From positions 1-64,000 of the forward strand of contig NZ_BARF01000091.1 in the NCBI RefSeq assembly GCF_000367365.1: a DNA stretch of 64,000 bases, in the 5' to 3' direction. Source of the stretch: Streptomyces prunicolor NBRC 13075 (GTDB taxonomy: Bacteria > Actinomycetota > Actinomycetes > Streptomycetales > Streptomycetaceae). The notes beneath the pieces are model-generated. The model was not told the DNA's origin. It ran no database searches and saw only the letters and a list, made by a program, of their open reading frames with translations. Of the stretch, positions 24,001 through 32,028 are shown piece by piece; the first letter of the stretch is position 1; each line of letters begins with the position of its first letter. Both the position numbers and the translations under genes were made by a program.

Positions 24001-25341
24001 ATGTCGGTTCCGCAGCTCAACGACGAGCACCGCGGCGAGGAGATCCTTGCCGTCTTCGACACCGCCTTCGGCGAGCTCCTGGCCGCCGACCCGGCCGCGT
24101 TCCGCGTGAAGTTCCGGAAGATGGCGGCCTCCGCCTTCGCCTTCTACCGGGGCACGGCGGCCCTCTTTTACCACGACCTCACTGCAAATAATCAGTTTGG
24201 CTCGAAGCGGGGCGGCCCGTACCTGGACGAGCGCACCTCGCGCGTGTGGATCCACGGCGATCTGCACGCGGAGAACTTCGGCACGTACATGGACTCGAAC
24301 GGCCGCCTGGTCTTCAACGTCAACGACTTCGACGAGGCGTACGTCGGCCCGTTCACCTGGGACCTCAAGCGCTTCGCCGCCTCCGTCGCGCTGATCGGGT
24401 ACGCGAAGGCGCTCAGTGACGAGCAGATCACCGAGCTGGTGCAGGTCTACGCGGGCGCGTACCGCGAGCGGGTGCACGCGCTGGCGACGGGCGCGAAGAG
24501 CGACGAGGTGCCGCCGTTCACGCTGGACACGGCCGACGGCCCGCTCCTGGGCGCGCTGCGCACCGCGCGCTCGCTGACCCGCTTCGAGCTGCTGGACTCG
24601 ATGACCGAGATCCGCGACTTCGAGCGCCGGTTCGCGTCGGGCGGCGGCTCCATCGAGCTGGACGCGGCGACCCGCTACAAGGTCCTCGCGGCCTTCGACG
24701 GCTACCTGGAGACGCTCCCCGATTCCTCCCTGGACCGCCCCGACTCCTACCGCGTCAAGGACGTCGTCGGCCGCCGGGGCATCGGCATCGGCTCGGCCGG
24801 GCTGCCGTCGTACAACATCCTTCTGGAGGGCAACAGCGACGCCCTGGAGAACGATGTGGTGATCTACATCAAGCAGGCCCAGACGCCGGCCGTCTCCCGG
24901 CACATCACGGACGCGGCGATCCGGGACTACTTCCAGCACGAGGGGCACCGCACGGTGATCTCCCAGCGCGCGCTCCAGGCGCACGCGGACCCGTGGCTGG
25001 GCTGGACCGAGCTGGGCGGGACCGGGCAGCTGGTCGCCGAGGTGTCGCCGTACGCGGTGGACCTGGACTGGAGCGACATCGACGACCCGGAGGAGATCGC
25101 CGCCGTCGTCGCCGACCTCGGGCGGGCCACGGCCACGATGCACGCGGCGGCCGACGACCAGTCCGGCGAGTCCCTGGTGCCGTTCTCCACGGAGCGGGCC
25201 ATCGACGCGGCGATCGCGGCCGACGAGGACGGCTTCGCGGGCGTGCTCGTCGACTTCGCGCACGACTACGGCGCACGCGCGCGTGCCGACCACCAGACCT
25301 TCGTCGACCTGTTCCGCAACGGCCGGATTCCGGGTCTGTAA
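24001..25341 (+). CDS. DUF2252 family kinase-like protein
   Basis: This 446-aa protein belongs to DUF2252, which has a protein-kinase-like fold related to aminoglycoside phosphotransferases. The motif WIHGDLHAENFGTY (catalytic-loop-like HGDxHxxN) and VFNVNDFDEAYVGPFTWDL (metal-binding DFD) are clear near residues 75-115. Substrate is unknown. AGGAGG nine bases before ATG 24001 fixes the start; a frame extending 12 codons upstream has no such site. It is divergent from dnaE. A short AT-richer patch at 24181-24200 breaks the codon bias without breaking the frame. Confidence 0.9.
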   Translation: MSVPQLNDEHRGEEILAVFDTAFGELLAADPAAFRVKFRKMAASAFAFYRGTAALFYHDLTANNQFGSKRGGPYLDERTSRVWIHGDLHAENFGTYMDSNGRLVFNVNDFDEAYVGPFTWDLKRFAASVALIGYAKALSDEQITELVQVYAGAYRERVHALATGAKSDEVPPFTLDTADGPLLGALRTARSLTRFELLDSMTEIRDFERRFASGGGSIELDAATRYKVLAAFDGYLETLPDSSLDRPDSYRVKDVVGRRGIGIGSAGLPSYNILLEGNSDALENDVVIYIKQAQTPAVSRHITDAAIRDYFQHEGHRTVISQRALQAHADPWLGWTELGGTGQLVAEVSPYAVDLDWSDIDDPEEIAAVVADLGRATATMHAAADDQSGESLVPFSTERAIDAAIAADEDGFAGVLVDFAHDYGARARADHQTFVDLFRNGRIPGL

Positions 25342-25409
25342 CCATCCGTACGCTCACAGGAACCCTTTAGGGGTCCCTTACCGGAGCACATGACAGACTC
25401 ACCTCCGCT

Positions 25410-26099
25410 ATGGACATATCCGGGATCCAGCTCAGGGCCGTACGCGCGGCGCTGTTCACGGCACTGGTCGTGACGCTCAGCACCGCGTCGCACGTGCTGC
25501 TGTCCCGGGTCCCGCTTCCGTTCGGCACGGTGGCGGCGATCGCCGCCACCGTGTTCGTGATCGCCTACGCGCTCGCGGGCCGAGAGCGCGGCTTCGGCCG
25601 GATCGCCGCGCTGCTGATCCCGCTGGAACTGGCCGCCGACACGGTGTTCACCACCGGCCAGCACGCCTGCTACGGCAGGGCGGGCGGCCCGGTCGCCGGA
25701 CCGCTGCGCGCGGTCGGCCTGGACGTGCTGTGCAGCGGCGGCAGCGTGGGCACCTCGCTGGCCCGGATGACCGACAACCCCCATCAGGCGGCGGCGCTGC
25801 TCACACACACCGACGCCACCGCCGCCTGGCTGCTGCTCGGCGCGCACATCGGCGTCGGCCTGCTGGCCGCCGCCTATCTGCGCCGCGGCGAGCGCGCGCT
25901 GTCCGAACTGCTGCGCGCGGCGACGGCGGTGGGCTTCCGCCCGCTGCTGCTGGCCGTCGCCGCGGTGTCGGCCCGACGCACCTCACCGGCCCGCCGGCTG
26001 CCGCGCGCCACGCACCGTACGACCACCGCCCGTGAGCGGCTGCTGGTGCACTCCCTGGGACGGCGTGGACCGCCGTGCTCGCTCCTGCCCGCGGTCTGA
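25410..26099 (+). CDS. Hypothetical multi-pass membrane protein
   Basis: A 229-aa protein with about four membrane helices (residues about 10-32, 37-55, 60-80 and 135-155) and a basic, Arg/Thr/Pro-rich C-terminal tail. A Cys-containing loop lies between the third and fourth helices (QHACYG, LDVLCSGG). I do not recognise the family. It lies between the DUF2252 gene and a membrane-anchored DsbA-like protein, both on the same strand; the two loop cysteines make a redox link with that neighbour conceivable but unproven. Confidence 0.65.
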   Translation: MDISGIQLRAVRAALFTALVVTLSTASHVLLSRVPLPFGTVAAIAATVFVIAYALAGRERGFGRIAALLIPLELAADTVFTTGQHACYGRAGGPVAGPLRAVGLDVLCSGGSVGTSLARMTDNPHQAAALLTHTDATAAWLLLGAHIGVGLLAAAYLRRGERALSELLRAATAVGFRPLLLAVAAVSARRTSPARRLPRATHRTTTARERLLVHSLGRRGPPCSLLPAV

Positions 26100-26184
26100 A
26101 CACCCACAGGTACCTGAGCACACATCAGTCCCCCACACGTATTCCGCGTACGACGTGTACGCGTCCCATATGGAGATCACCAAC

Positions 26185-26994
26185 ATGAGCAAGCGGAACA
26201 GCGCGGCGGCGAAGACGGCGGCCCGTGAGCGGCTGCGCGCGGAGCGCGAGCGCCAGGCCAAGCGCGCCAAGGTCAGGCGGCAACTCATAGTCGCCGGTTC
26301 GGTCGTCGCGGTCCTCGCGATAGCCGGCGGTATCGGCTACGCGGTCGTGCAGAACAGCAAGCCCTCCTACTGGGAGTCGGCGAAGGACGACAAGCTCGTC
26401 AAGCCGGCCAACACCACCGGCACCAACGGCACTACGGTCGTCTTCGGCAAGAGCACCGCCAAGAAGACCCTGGTCATGTACGAGGACCCGCGCTGCCCGA
26501 TCTGCGCCCAGTTCGAGCAGGTCGTCGGCTCGACCGTGAAGAGCGACTGGGACGCCGGCAAGTTCAAGATCCAGTACGTCGGCGCCACGTTCATCGACAA
26601 CAAGGACAACGGCGAGGGCTCCAAGAACGCGCTGAGCGCCATGGGCGCCGCGCTGAACATCAGCCCCGAGGCGTTCCTCGAGTACAAGACCGCGCTCTAC
26701 TCGACGAAGTACCACCCGGACGAGACGACCGACAAGTTCAAGGACGACGCGTACCTGATCAAGGTCGCGAACACGGTCCCCGCCCTGAAGAACAACAAGG
26801 CCTTCCAGAAGGCCGTGAAGGACGGCACCTACGACAAGTGGGCGCTGGACATGTCCGCCACGTTCGACAAGAGCGGGGTGACCGGCACGCCGACCCTGAA
26901 GATGGACGGCAAGGCACTGACCTCCGACGGTTCGAACGCGCCGATGACCGTGGACACCTTCAACACGGCGCTCACGGCGGCCCTCAAGGGCTGA
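26185..26994 (+). CDS. Membrane-anchored DsbA/thioredoxin-like oxidoreductase
   Basis: This 269-aa protein has a basic cytosolic N-terminus, one membrane helix (about residues 34-54) and an extracytoplasmic thioredoxin-fold domain of the DsbA_4 type. The redox pair is CPIC (about residues 103-106), and the cis-Pro is in GVTGTPTLKMDG. It probably forms or exchanges disulfides in secreted proteins. ATG 26185 is chosen because GGAG lies nine bases upstream; another ATG at 26170 would overlap that site. A 14-bp hairpin follows the stop. Confidence 0.9.
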   Translation: MSKRNSAAAKTAARERLRAERERQAKRAKVRRQLIVAGSVVAVLAIAGGIGYAVVQNSKPSYWESAKDDKLVKPANTTGTNGTTVVFGKSTAKKTLVMYEDPRCPICAQFEQVVGSTVKSDWDAGKFKIQYVGATFIDNKDNGEGSKNALSAMGAALNISPEAFLEYKTALYSTKYHPDETTDKFKDDAYLIKVANTVPALKNNKAFQKAVKDGTYDKWALDMSATFDKSGVTGTPTLKMDGKALTSDGSNAPMTVDTFNTALTAALKG

Positions 26995-27043
26995 GCCCTG
27001 TTGTAACTCCAGGCCTGAGCCTCCTTGCAAGACGCGCAGCCGA

Positions 27044-27077
27044 AGAGCGGGCGAACTTTTACGAGTTCGCCCGCTCT
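27044..27077 (+). terminator. Terminator after the DsbA-like gene
   Basis: A perfect 14-bp stem (agagcgggcgaact / agttcgcccgctct) with a 6-base loop, 50 bases after the stop and about 30 bases before the phoD start. The right arm overlaps the weak PHO-box-like sequence upstream of phoD. Confidence 0.8.
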
Positions 27078-27107
27078 CGTTAATACTGGTCAGTAACCTA
27101 ATCGCTC

Positions 27108-28769
27108 GTGACCAGTCGATACAGAGCACCCGAGGACGTCAACCCGCCCTCCCCGCGCCGCCGTACGGTCGTCAAGGCCGCCGCAGCCACCGCGGTCCTG
27201 GCCGGCCCGCTGATCGCCGCCCTACCTGCCGGGGCCGCCACCGACACCCCCGCCTTCCTGCACGGCGTCGCCTCCGGGGACCCGCTCCCGGACGGCGTCC
27301 TCCTGTGGACCCGGGTGACGCCCACCGCCGAGGCGGTGCCCGGCTCCGGACTCGGCCCGGACACCGAGGTGAGCTGGACCGTGGCCACCGACAAGGCATT
27401 CACCACCATCGTCTCCAGAGGCTCCCTCACCGCGACCGCCGCCTCCGACCACACCGTCAAGGCCGACATCCGCGGCCTGGCCCCGGCCACCGACTACTTC
27501 TTCCGCTTCTCGGCCGGCGGCACCGACTCCCCGGCGGCGCGCACCCGCACCGCGCCGGCGACGGACGCGACCGTGACCGGCCTGCGCTTCGGCGTAGTCA
27601 CCTGCGCCAACTGGGAGGCCGGCTACTTCTCCTCGTACCGCCATCTCGCGGCCCGCAACGACCTGGACGCCTGGCTCCATCTCGGGGACTACATCTACGA
27701 GTACAAGTCAGGCGAGTACGCGGCGCGCGGCACGGTCGTACGGCAGCACGCGCCCCTGAACGAGATCATCACGCTCGCCGACTACCGCACCCGGCACGGC
27801 AAGTACAAGACCGACCCGGACCTCCAGGCCCTGCACGCGAAGGCGCCGGTCGTCGCGATCTGGGACGACCACGAGTTCGCGGACAACGCCTGGTCGGGCG
27901 GCGCGGTCAACCACACCGAGGGCGCCGAGGGCACCTGGACGGCCCGTCAAGCGGCCGCGAAACAGGCCTACTTCGAGTGGATGCCGGTCCGCCCGGCGAT
28001 CGCGGGCACCACCTACCGCCGCCTCCGCTTCGGCAAGCTGGCGGACCTCTCGCTCCTCGACCTGCGCTCCTTCCGTTCGCAGCAGGCGAGTTCGGGCAGC
28101 GGTTCGGTGGACGACCCGGACCGTACGATCACGGGACGCGCCCAACTCGACTGGCTGAAGGCCGGGTTGAAGGCGTCGGACACCAAGTGGCGGCTGGTCG
28201 GCAACTCGGTGATGATCGCGCCGTTCGTCGTCGGCGCGCTCTCCGCCGACCTGTTGAAGCCGCTCGCCAAACTGCTGGGCCTGCCGCAGGAGGGGCTCGC
28301 CGTCAACACCGACCAGTGGGACGGCTACACCGACGACCGCCGTGAACTCCTCGCCCATCTGCGCTCGAACGCGATCGGCAACACGGTCTTCCTCACCGGC
28401 GACATCCACATGTCCTGGGCCAACGACGTGCCGGTGGACGCCGGGACGTACCCGCTCTCGCCGTCCGCGGCAACGGAGTTCGTGATCACCTCGATGACCT
28501 CGGACAACCTCGACGACATCGTGAAGGTCCCCGAGGGCACGGTCTCCGCGCTCGCCGCACCGGTCATCCAGCTCGCCAACCGGCACGTCCACTGGGTCGA
28601 CACGGACCGCCACGGCTACGGCGTCCTGGACATCACGGCCGACCGCGCGCAGATGGATTATTACGTCCTGTCCGACCGGACGTCGGCGACCGCGACCTCG
28701 TCCTGGGAGCGGTCGTACTGGACGCGGAGCGGCACGCAGAAGGTGGAGCGGACGTACAACCCGGTGTAG
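27108..28769 (+). CDS. phoD: Secreted alkaline phosphatase/phosphodiesterase, PhoD family
   Basis: A 553-aa PhoD-type enzyme. The N-terminus carries a twin-arginine signal (RRRTVVKA at about residues 17-24, then a hydrophobic run and an Ala-rich cleavage region near residue 44). Metal-site segments include WLHLGDYIYEY, VAIWDDHEFADNAW and FLTGDIHMSWAND. The family hydrolyses phosphate mono- and diesters outside the cell with Ca/Fe. In Streptomyces such genes answer to PhoR-PhoP; 11-base units starting at 27065 and 27087 resemble PHO-box repeats only weakly. The GTG at 27108 directly gives the Tat signal. Confidence 0.93.
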   Translation: MTSRYRAPEDVNPPSPRRRTVVKAAAATAVLAGPLIAALPAGAATDTPAFLHGVASGDPLPDGVLLWTRVTPTAEAVPGSGLGPDTEVSWTVATDKAFTTIVSRGSLTATAASDHTVKADIRGLAPATDYFFRFSAGGTDSPAARTRTAPATDATVTGLRFGVVTCANWEAGYFSSYRHLAARNDLDAWLHLGDYIYEYKSGEYAARGTVVRQHAPLNEIITLADYRTRHGKYKTDPDLQALHAKAPVVAIWDDHEFADNAWSGGAVNHTEGAEGTWTARQAAAKQAYFEWMPVRPAIAGTTYRRLRFGKLADLSLLDLRSFRSQQASSGSGSVDDPDRTITGRAQLDWLKAGLKASDTKWRLVGNSVMIAPFVVGALSADLLKPLAKLLGLPQEGLAVNTDQWDGYTDDRRELLAHLRSNAIGNTVFLTGDIHMSWANDVPVDAGTYPLSPSAATEFVITSMTSDNLDDIVKVPEGTVSALAAPVIQLANRHVHWVDTDRHGYGVLDITADRAQMDYYVLSDRTSATATSSWERSYWTRSGTQKVERTYNPV

Positions 28770-28799
28770 GCAGGGCCTTTAACCGGCGTGGGCAAGGCT

Positions 28800-29369
28800 T
28801 TAAAGGGTCTCCAGGAAGCCGAGGGCCACCCGCCAGGTGGCCTCGGCGGCCTCCTCGTCGTAGTCCGGGAGCCCGGGGTCGGTGTACAGATGGCCGGCTC
28901 CGGCGTACCGATAGATCTCGACATCGGCACCGGCCTTGCCCATCTGCAGATACCAGGAGCTGAGCCAGTCGTCGGTCTCGAACTGGTCGGGCTCGGCGAC
29001 GTGCAGTTGCACCGGCAGGCCGTCGACGGAGGCGTTGGCCGCTATGTCCGAGGTGCCGTGCAGGAGGAGCAGCCCCAGTGCCTTCTCGTCGCCGAGGGCG
29101 AGGGTCTGCGCGACGGAGGCGCCGAGCGAGAACCCGGCGTAGACGAGGCCACGCTCGGAGTAGGGGGCGGCGGCCAGCACGGCCCGCTTGAGGAGCTCGT
29201 CCTTGCCGATCTCCTGGTTCAGCGCCCTGCCGTCCTCGACCGTGTCGAACGTACGCCCCTCGAAGAGGTCCGGCGTCCACACCTCGTGGCCCGCCGCGCG
29301 CAACCGATCGGCGGCGTCGCGCACCGCCGGCCGGAGACCGTACGTCGAGTGGAAGAGCATGATGTTCAT
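28800..29369 (-). CDS. Alpha/beta hydrolase of the dienelactone hydrolase family
   Basis: A 189-aa compact alpha/beta hydrolase. The nucleophile elbow is GFSLGAS (Ser, not the Cys of true dienelactone hydrolases), the acid is probably in HVAEPDQFE, and the His in YAGAGHLYTD. It keeps the DLH-family topology, so ester or lactone hydrolysis is likely, substrate unknown. It starts 29 bases from the divergent MscS gene and converges on phoD, with 30 bases between stops. Confidence 0.88.
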   Translation of the reverse strand: MNIMLFHSTYGLRPAVRDAADRLRAAGHEVWTPDLFEGRTFDTVEDGRALNQEIGKDELLKRAVLAAAPYSERGLVYAGFSLGASVAQTLALGDEKALGLLLLHGTSDIAANASVDGLPVQLHVAEPDQFETDDWLSSWYLQMGKAGADVEIYRYAGAGHLYTDPGLPDYDEEAAEATWRVALGFLETL

Positions 29370-29398
29370 GAAGCCATCGTGCCAGTACGGTCGGACAC

Positions 29399-30553
29399 AT
29401 GGAGAACGTACTGCGCCCGCTGATCGTCATCGGCGGCTCCGTCGTCCTCACGCTGTTCATCGGCTGGGTCACCGACCTGCTGCTGCGCAAGGCGGACGCC
29501 CGGCACGACGACACCACCCTGTGGGGCCTGCTGCGCCGAGGCCGAGTCCCGTACCAACTCGTACTCTGCGCGGCCTTCCTCAGAGCCTCCTACGACCAGG
29601 CACAACTGCTGGAGGAACACCGGGTCGGCATCGGCCAGACCCTCACCCTGGTGCTGATCGGCGCCACCGCGTGGCTGATGATCCGGGTCGCGGCGGCGAT
29701 CGTGGAATCGTCGTACGCGCGCTACGCCCGCGCCTCCCGCGACGCGGCACGGGTCCGCCGGGTCCGGACCCAGGTGACGCTGATCACGCGGGTGGTGGCC
29801 GCGATCGTCGGCGTGGTGGCGGTCGCCGCGATGCTGCTGACGTTCCCGGCGATGCGCGCGGCCGGCGCGTCGCTGCTGGCCTCGGCGGGCGTCCTGGGCA
29901 TCGTCGCCGGTGTAGCGGCGCAGTCCACTCTCGCCAACCTCTTCGCGGGACTGCAGATCGCCTTCGGCGACATGGTCCGCATCGGCGACACGGTGGTGGT
30001 GGACGGCGAGTGGGGCACGATCGAGGAGATCACCCTGACCTTCCTGACGGTACGGACCTGGGACGAGCGCCGGATCACCATGCCGGTGTCGTACTTCACG
30101 TCCAAGCCCTTCGAGAACTGGTCCCGCGGCACCCCACAGATGACCGGCATCGTCTACTTCCAGGTCGACCACTCGGCCCCGGTGGACGCGATGCGCACCC
30201 AGCTCCGCGAGATCCTGCGCGCCTGCCCCGCCTGGGACGGCCGCAGCTACGGCCTCGTCGTCACCGACACCACCCCGAACACGATGGAGGTCCGCGCCCT
30301 GGTCACGGCCAAGGACGCGGACGACATCTGGACGGTACGGGTCACGGTCCGCGAACAGATGATCCGCTGGCTGTACGTGGAGCATCCCTACGCGCTGCCT
30401 CGCGTGAACACGGCGGACGCGGCGCCGATTCCGGGGGAGGATCCGTCGCCGAACGGTGGTGGCGTCGGGCGCACGGCGCATGAGCCTCCGGGGGTAACCG
30501 GGGCTGAGGGTCGGACGGGGCGAGGTAGCCGGTCGGCTGACGACCACGGCTGA
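29399..30553 (+). CDS. Mechanosensitive ion channel, MscS family
   Basis: A 384-aa MscS-type channel. Membrane helices lie at about residues 8-25, 70-100 and 130-160, followed by the pore-lining helix and beta domain: GVAAQSTLANLFAGLQIAF, GDMVRIGDTVVVDGEWGTI and WDERRITMPVSYF. The C-terminal domain ends in a Pro/Gly-rich tail. It releases solutes on hypo-osmotic shock. It starts only 29 bases from the divergent hydrolase gene, so the two promoters must overlap. No Shine-Dalgarno sequence is obvious. Confidence 0.9.
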   Translation: MENVLRPLIVIGGSVVLTLFIGWVTDLLLRKADARHDDTTLWGLLRRGRVPYQLVLCAAFLRASYDQAQLLEEHRVGIGQTLTLVLIGATAWLMIRVAAAIVESSYARYARASRDAARVRRVRTQVTLITRVVAAIVGVVAVAAMLLTFPAMRAAGASLLASAGVLGIVAGVAAQSTLANLFAGLQIAFGDMVRIGDTVVVDGEWGTIEEITLTFLTVRTWDERRITMPVSYFTSKPFENWSRGTPQMTGIVYFQVDHSAPVDAMRTQLREILRACPAWDGRSYGLVVTDTTPNTMEVRALVTAKDADDIWTVRVTVREQMIRWLYVEHPYALPRVNTADAAPIPGEDPSPNGGGVGRTAHEPPGVTGAEGRTGRGSRSADDHG

Positions 30554-30571
30554 ATTGCCCACTCACGCCCA

Positions 30572-30633
30572 CCCGTTCACATTCGGTTGAGGGGTGGGCG
30601 TCTGCCGTTGGGGTGCGGCACCGCTGGCGACTG
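30572..30633 (-). repeat. Inverted distant copy of the 31.9-kb repeat
   Basis: Read on the minus strand, these 62 bases align without gaps to 31948-32009 (47 of 62 identical by hand count). The shared core is AACGCCCACC...GTGAACGGG. It lies just downstream of the MscS stop, so the SDR region is bracketed by inverted copies. Confidence 0.55.
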
Positions 30634-30654
30634 ACGGCCGGCCGGTTCAGGGCC

Positions 30655-31040
30655 TCAACACCCGCGCCGGGTGCGTACCCCCTCACCGGCGAGCGACAGA
30701 ACCCGAACCGGGTCCGGGCGACTCCGGCCCCTCAACGCCCATGCTGGGCAACGTCGTTGGACTGGGCGGCCCGCGAAGCGACCGGGAACCGGCCAAGGCT
30801 GAGCACCTCCAGGCACCCCAACACCCGTGTCCAGCAACACCATTGACCCGGACGCCCAGCGAGGCACCCGGCACCCGGAGCGACCAGCCGGCCCAAGGTC
30901 GCAACGCCCATGCCCGGCGAGAACCCTCCCCCACCCCGAACGCCCAAGCCCCAGCCGAGGCCAGTACCCGGCGCCTCAATCTCCGCGCCCGGCAACGCCG
31001 TTGACCGGAACCAAACCTCAGCCAAATAGCCCCAGCCCCT
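30655..31040. repeat. Array of degenerate ~80-bp repeats ending in the SDR 3' end
   Basis: This gene-free stretch of about 390 bases holds copies of a motif like TCAACGCCC...GGCAACGCCGTTGAC. They begin near 30655, 30732, 30818, 30899 and 30976, and the sixth is the SDR 3' end at 31040. Spacing is 77, 86, 81, 77 and 64 bases. Neighbouring copies match at about 20 of 30 bases. Read on the minus strand they resemble repeated, decayed copies of the last 10 codons of the SDR gene. I see no gene here; frames of about 100-136 codons in this stretch lack support. Confidence 0.5.
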
Positions 31041-31780
31041 CAACGCCCCCGCTCAGCCCCACCGTTGACCTGGATCACCTGCGAGGTGACATGCCCGGCC
31101 GCCGGGGACGCGAGCCAATGCAGGGTCGCGGCGATGTCCCCGGGGGTACCGGCACGCCCGGTCGAGGTGTCTCGGATCATCCGTTCACGCCGCGCTTCCG
31201 CGATCGCGGGGCCGAAGAACTCCGTGTCCTCGATGTACCCGGGCGCGACCACGTTCACGGTGATTCCGCGCGGCCCGAGATCCCGGGCCAGATCATGGGC
31301 GTACGGGTGCAACGCGGCCTTGGCCCCGCCGTACGCCCCACTCCCCGAACCCCGGTACGCGGCGATGGAACTGACGAACAGCACCCGCCCGCCCGGCTCC
31401 GCGAGCCGCGTCCTCAGCGCCTCGGTGAGCAGCGCGGCGCTCAGGGTGTTGCTGCGGAAGTTCACGGTCCAGTCGTGCGCGACGGCGTCCAGCTCATCGC
31501 CGCTCGCGCTCGCGGGTTCCAGGCTCCCGTTCCCGCCCGCGCTGTGCACCAGCACATCCACGGTGCCGAACTCCTCGGCGACGAACCGCCCGACGCCCCG
31601 CACCACTTCGGGCTCACTCAGATCCCCGGCGTACGTCAACGCCCCGGGCACCCCGGCCTTCTCCAACACCTCACGCCGCCGCCCGAGCAGCAACACCCGG
31701 TCCCCGCCGGCCACGAAGGCATGCGCCGCGGCGAGCCCAATTCCCGTACCACCACCACTGATTACGACGTTACGAGCCAT
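31040..31780 (-). CDS. Short-chain dehydrogenase/reductase
   Basis: A 246-aa classical SDR. The cofactor glycine motif is SGGGTGIGLA (residues 8-17). LLGRRREVLEKA suggests NADP preference through the Arg pair. The active-site Ser is in FVSSIAAY and the Tyr-Lys pair in YGGAK. The C-terminal SQVIQVNGGAERGR is the usual end. Substrate is unknown. It stands alone on the minus strand between MscS and the antiporter and is bracketed by repeat sequences on both sides. Confidence 0.9.
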   Translation of the reverse strand: MARNVVISGGGTGIGLAAAHAFVAGGDRVLLLGRRREVLEKAGVPGALTYAGDLSEPEVVRGVGRFVAEEFGTVDVLVHSAGGNGSLEPASASGDELDAVAHDWTVNFRSNTLSAALLTEALRTRLAEPGGRVLFVSSIAAYRGSGSGAYGGAKAALHPYAHDLARDLGPRGITVNVVAPGYIEDTEFFGPAIAEARRERMIRDTSTGRAGTPGDIAATLHWLASPAAGHVTSQVIQVNGGAERGR

Positions 31781-31850
31781 GGGACGAGCCTACAAAGAGG
31801 GCGAGGACAAACACGAACCAATTCGAACGACGGCCGCCGACAACACTCAA

Positions 31851-32024
31851 CCCGCAGCCGCCAACGGGGCCGAGCCCCCACAGGAGACGTCCACCCTTCA
31901 ATCGCCCGTAAACGGGCGGTGCGCGGGTGGGCAAGCATTTCGGCCCACAGCCGCCAACGACGCCCGACCCCCACGACAAACGCCCACCCTCCAGCCCACG
32001 GTGAACGGGCGGTGCGCGGGTGGG
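31851..32024 (+). repeat. Two tandem copies of a 93-bp repeat
   Basis: Copies start at 31851 and 31944, exactly 93 bases apart. They share CAGCCGCCAACG at the left and a 20-base identity AACGGGCGGTGCGCGGGTGG at the right end. In the first copy CGCCCGT-AA-ACGGGCG forms a small hairpin. The pair lies between the SDR start and the stop of the antiporter gene, so it may hold the antiporter's 3' end; the rest of this 248-base gap shows nothing else. Confidence 0.75.
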
Positions 32025-32028
32025 AGAC

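Noticed and set aside
30594..31004. 136-codon plus-strand frame and 98-103-codon minus-strand frames in the MscS-SDR gap
   Set aside because: They are built from Pro/Arg/Gly-rich translations of the degenerate repeat and lack ribosome-binding sites or any domain.
31851..32024. Insertion sequence or transposon ends
   Set aside because: No transposase or target-site duplication is seen, and the repeats are short intergenic elements without terminal inverted repeats of IS type.
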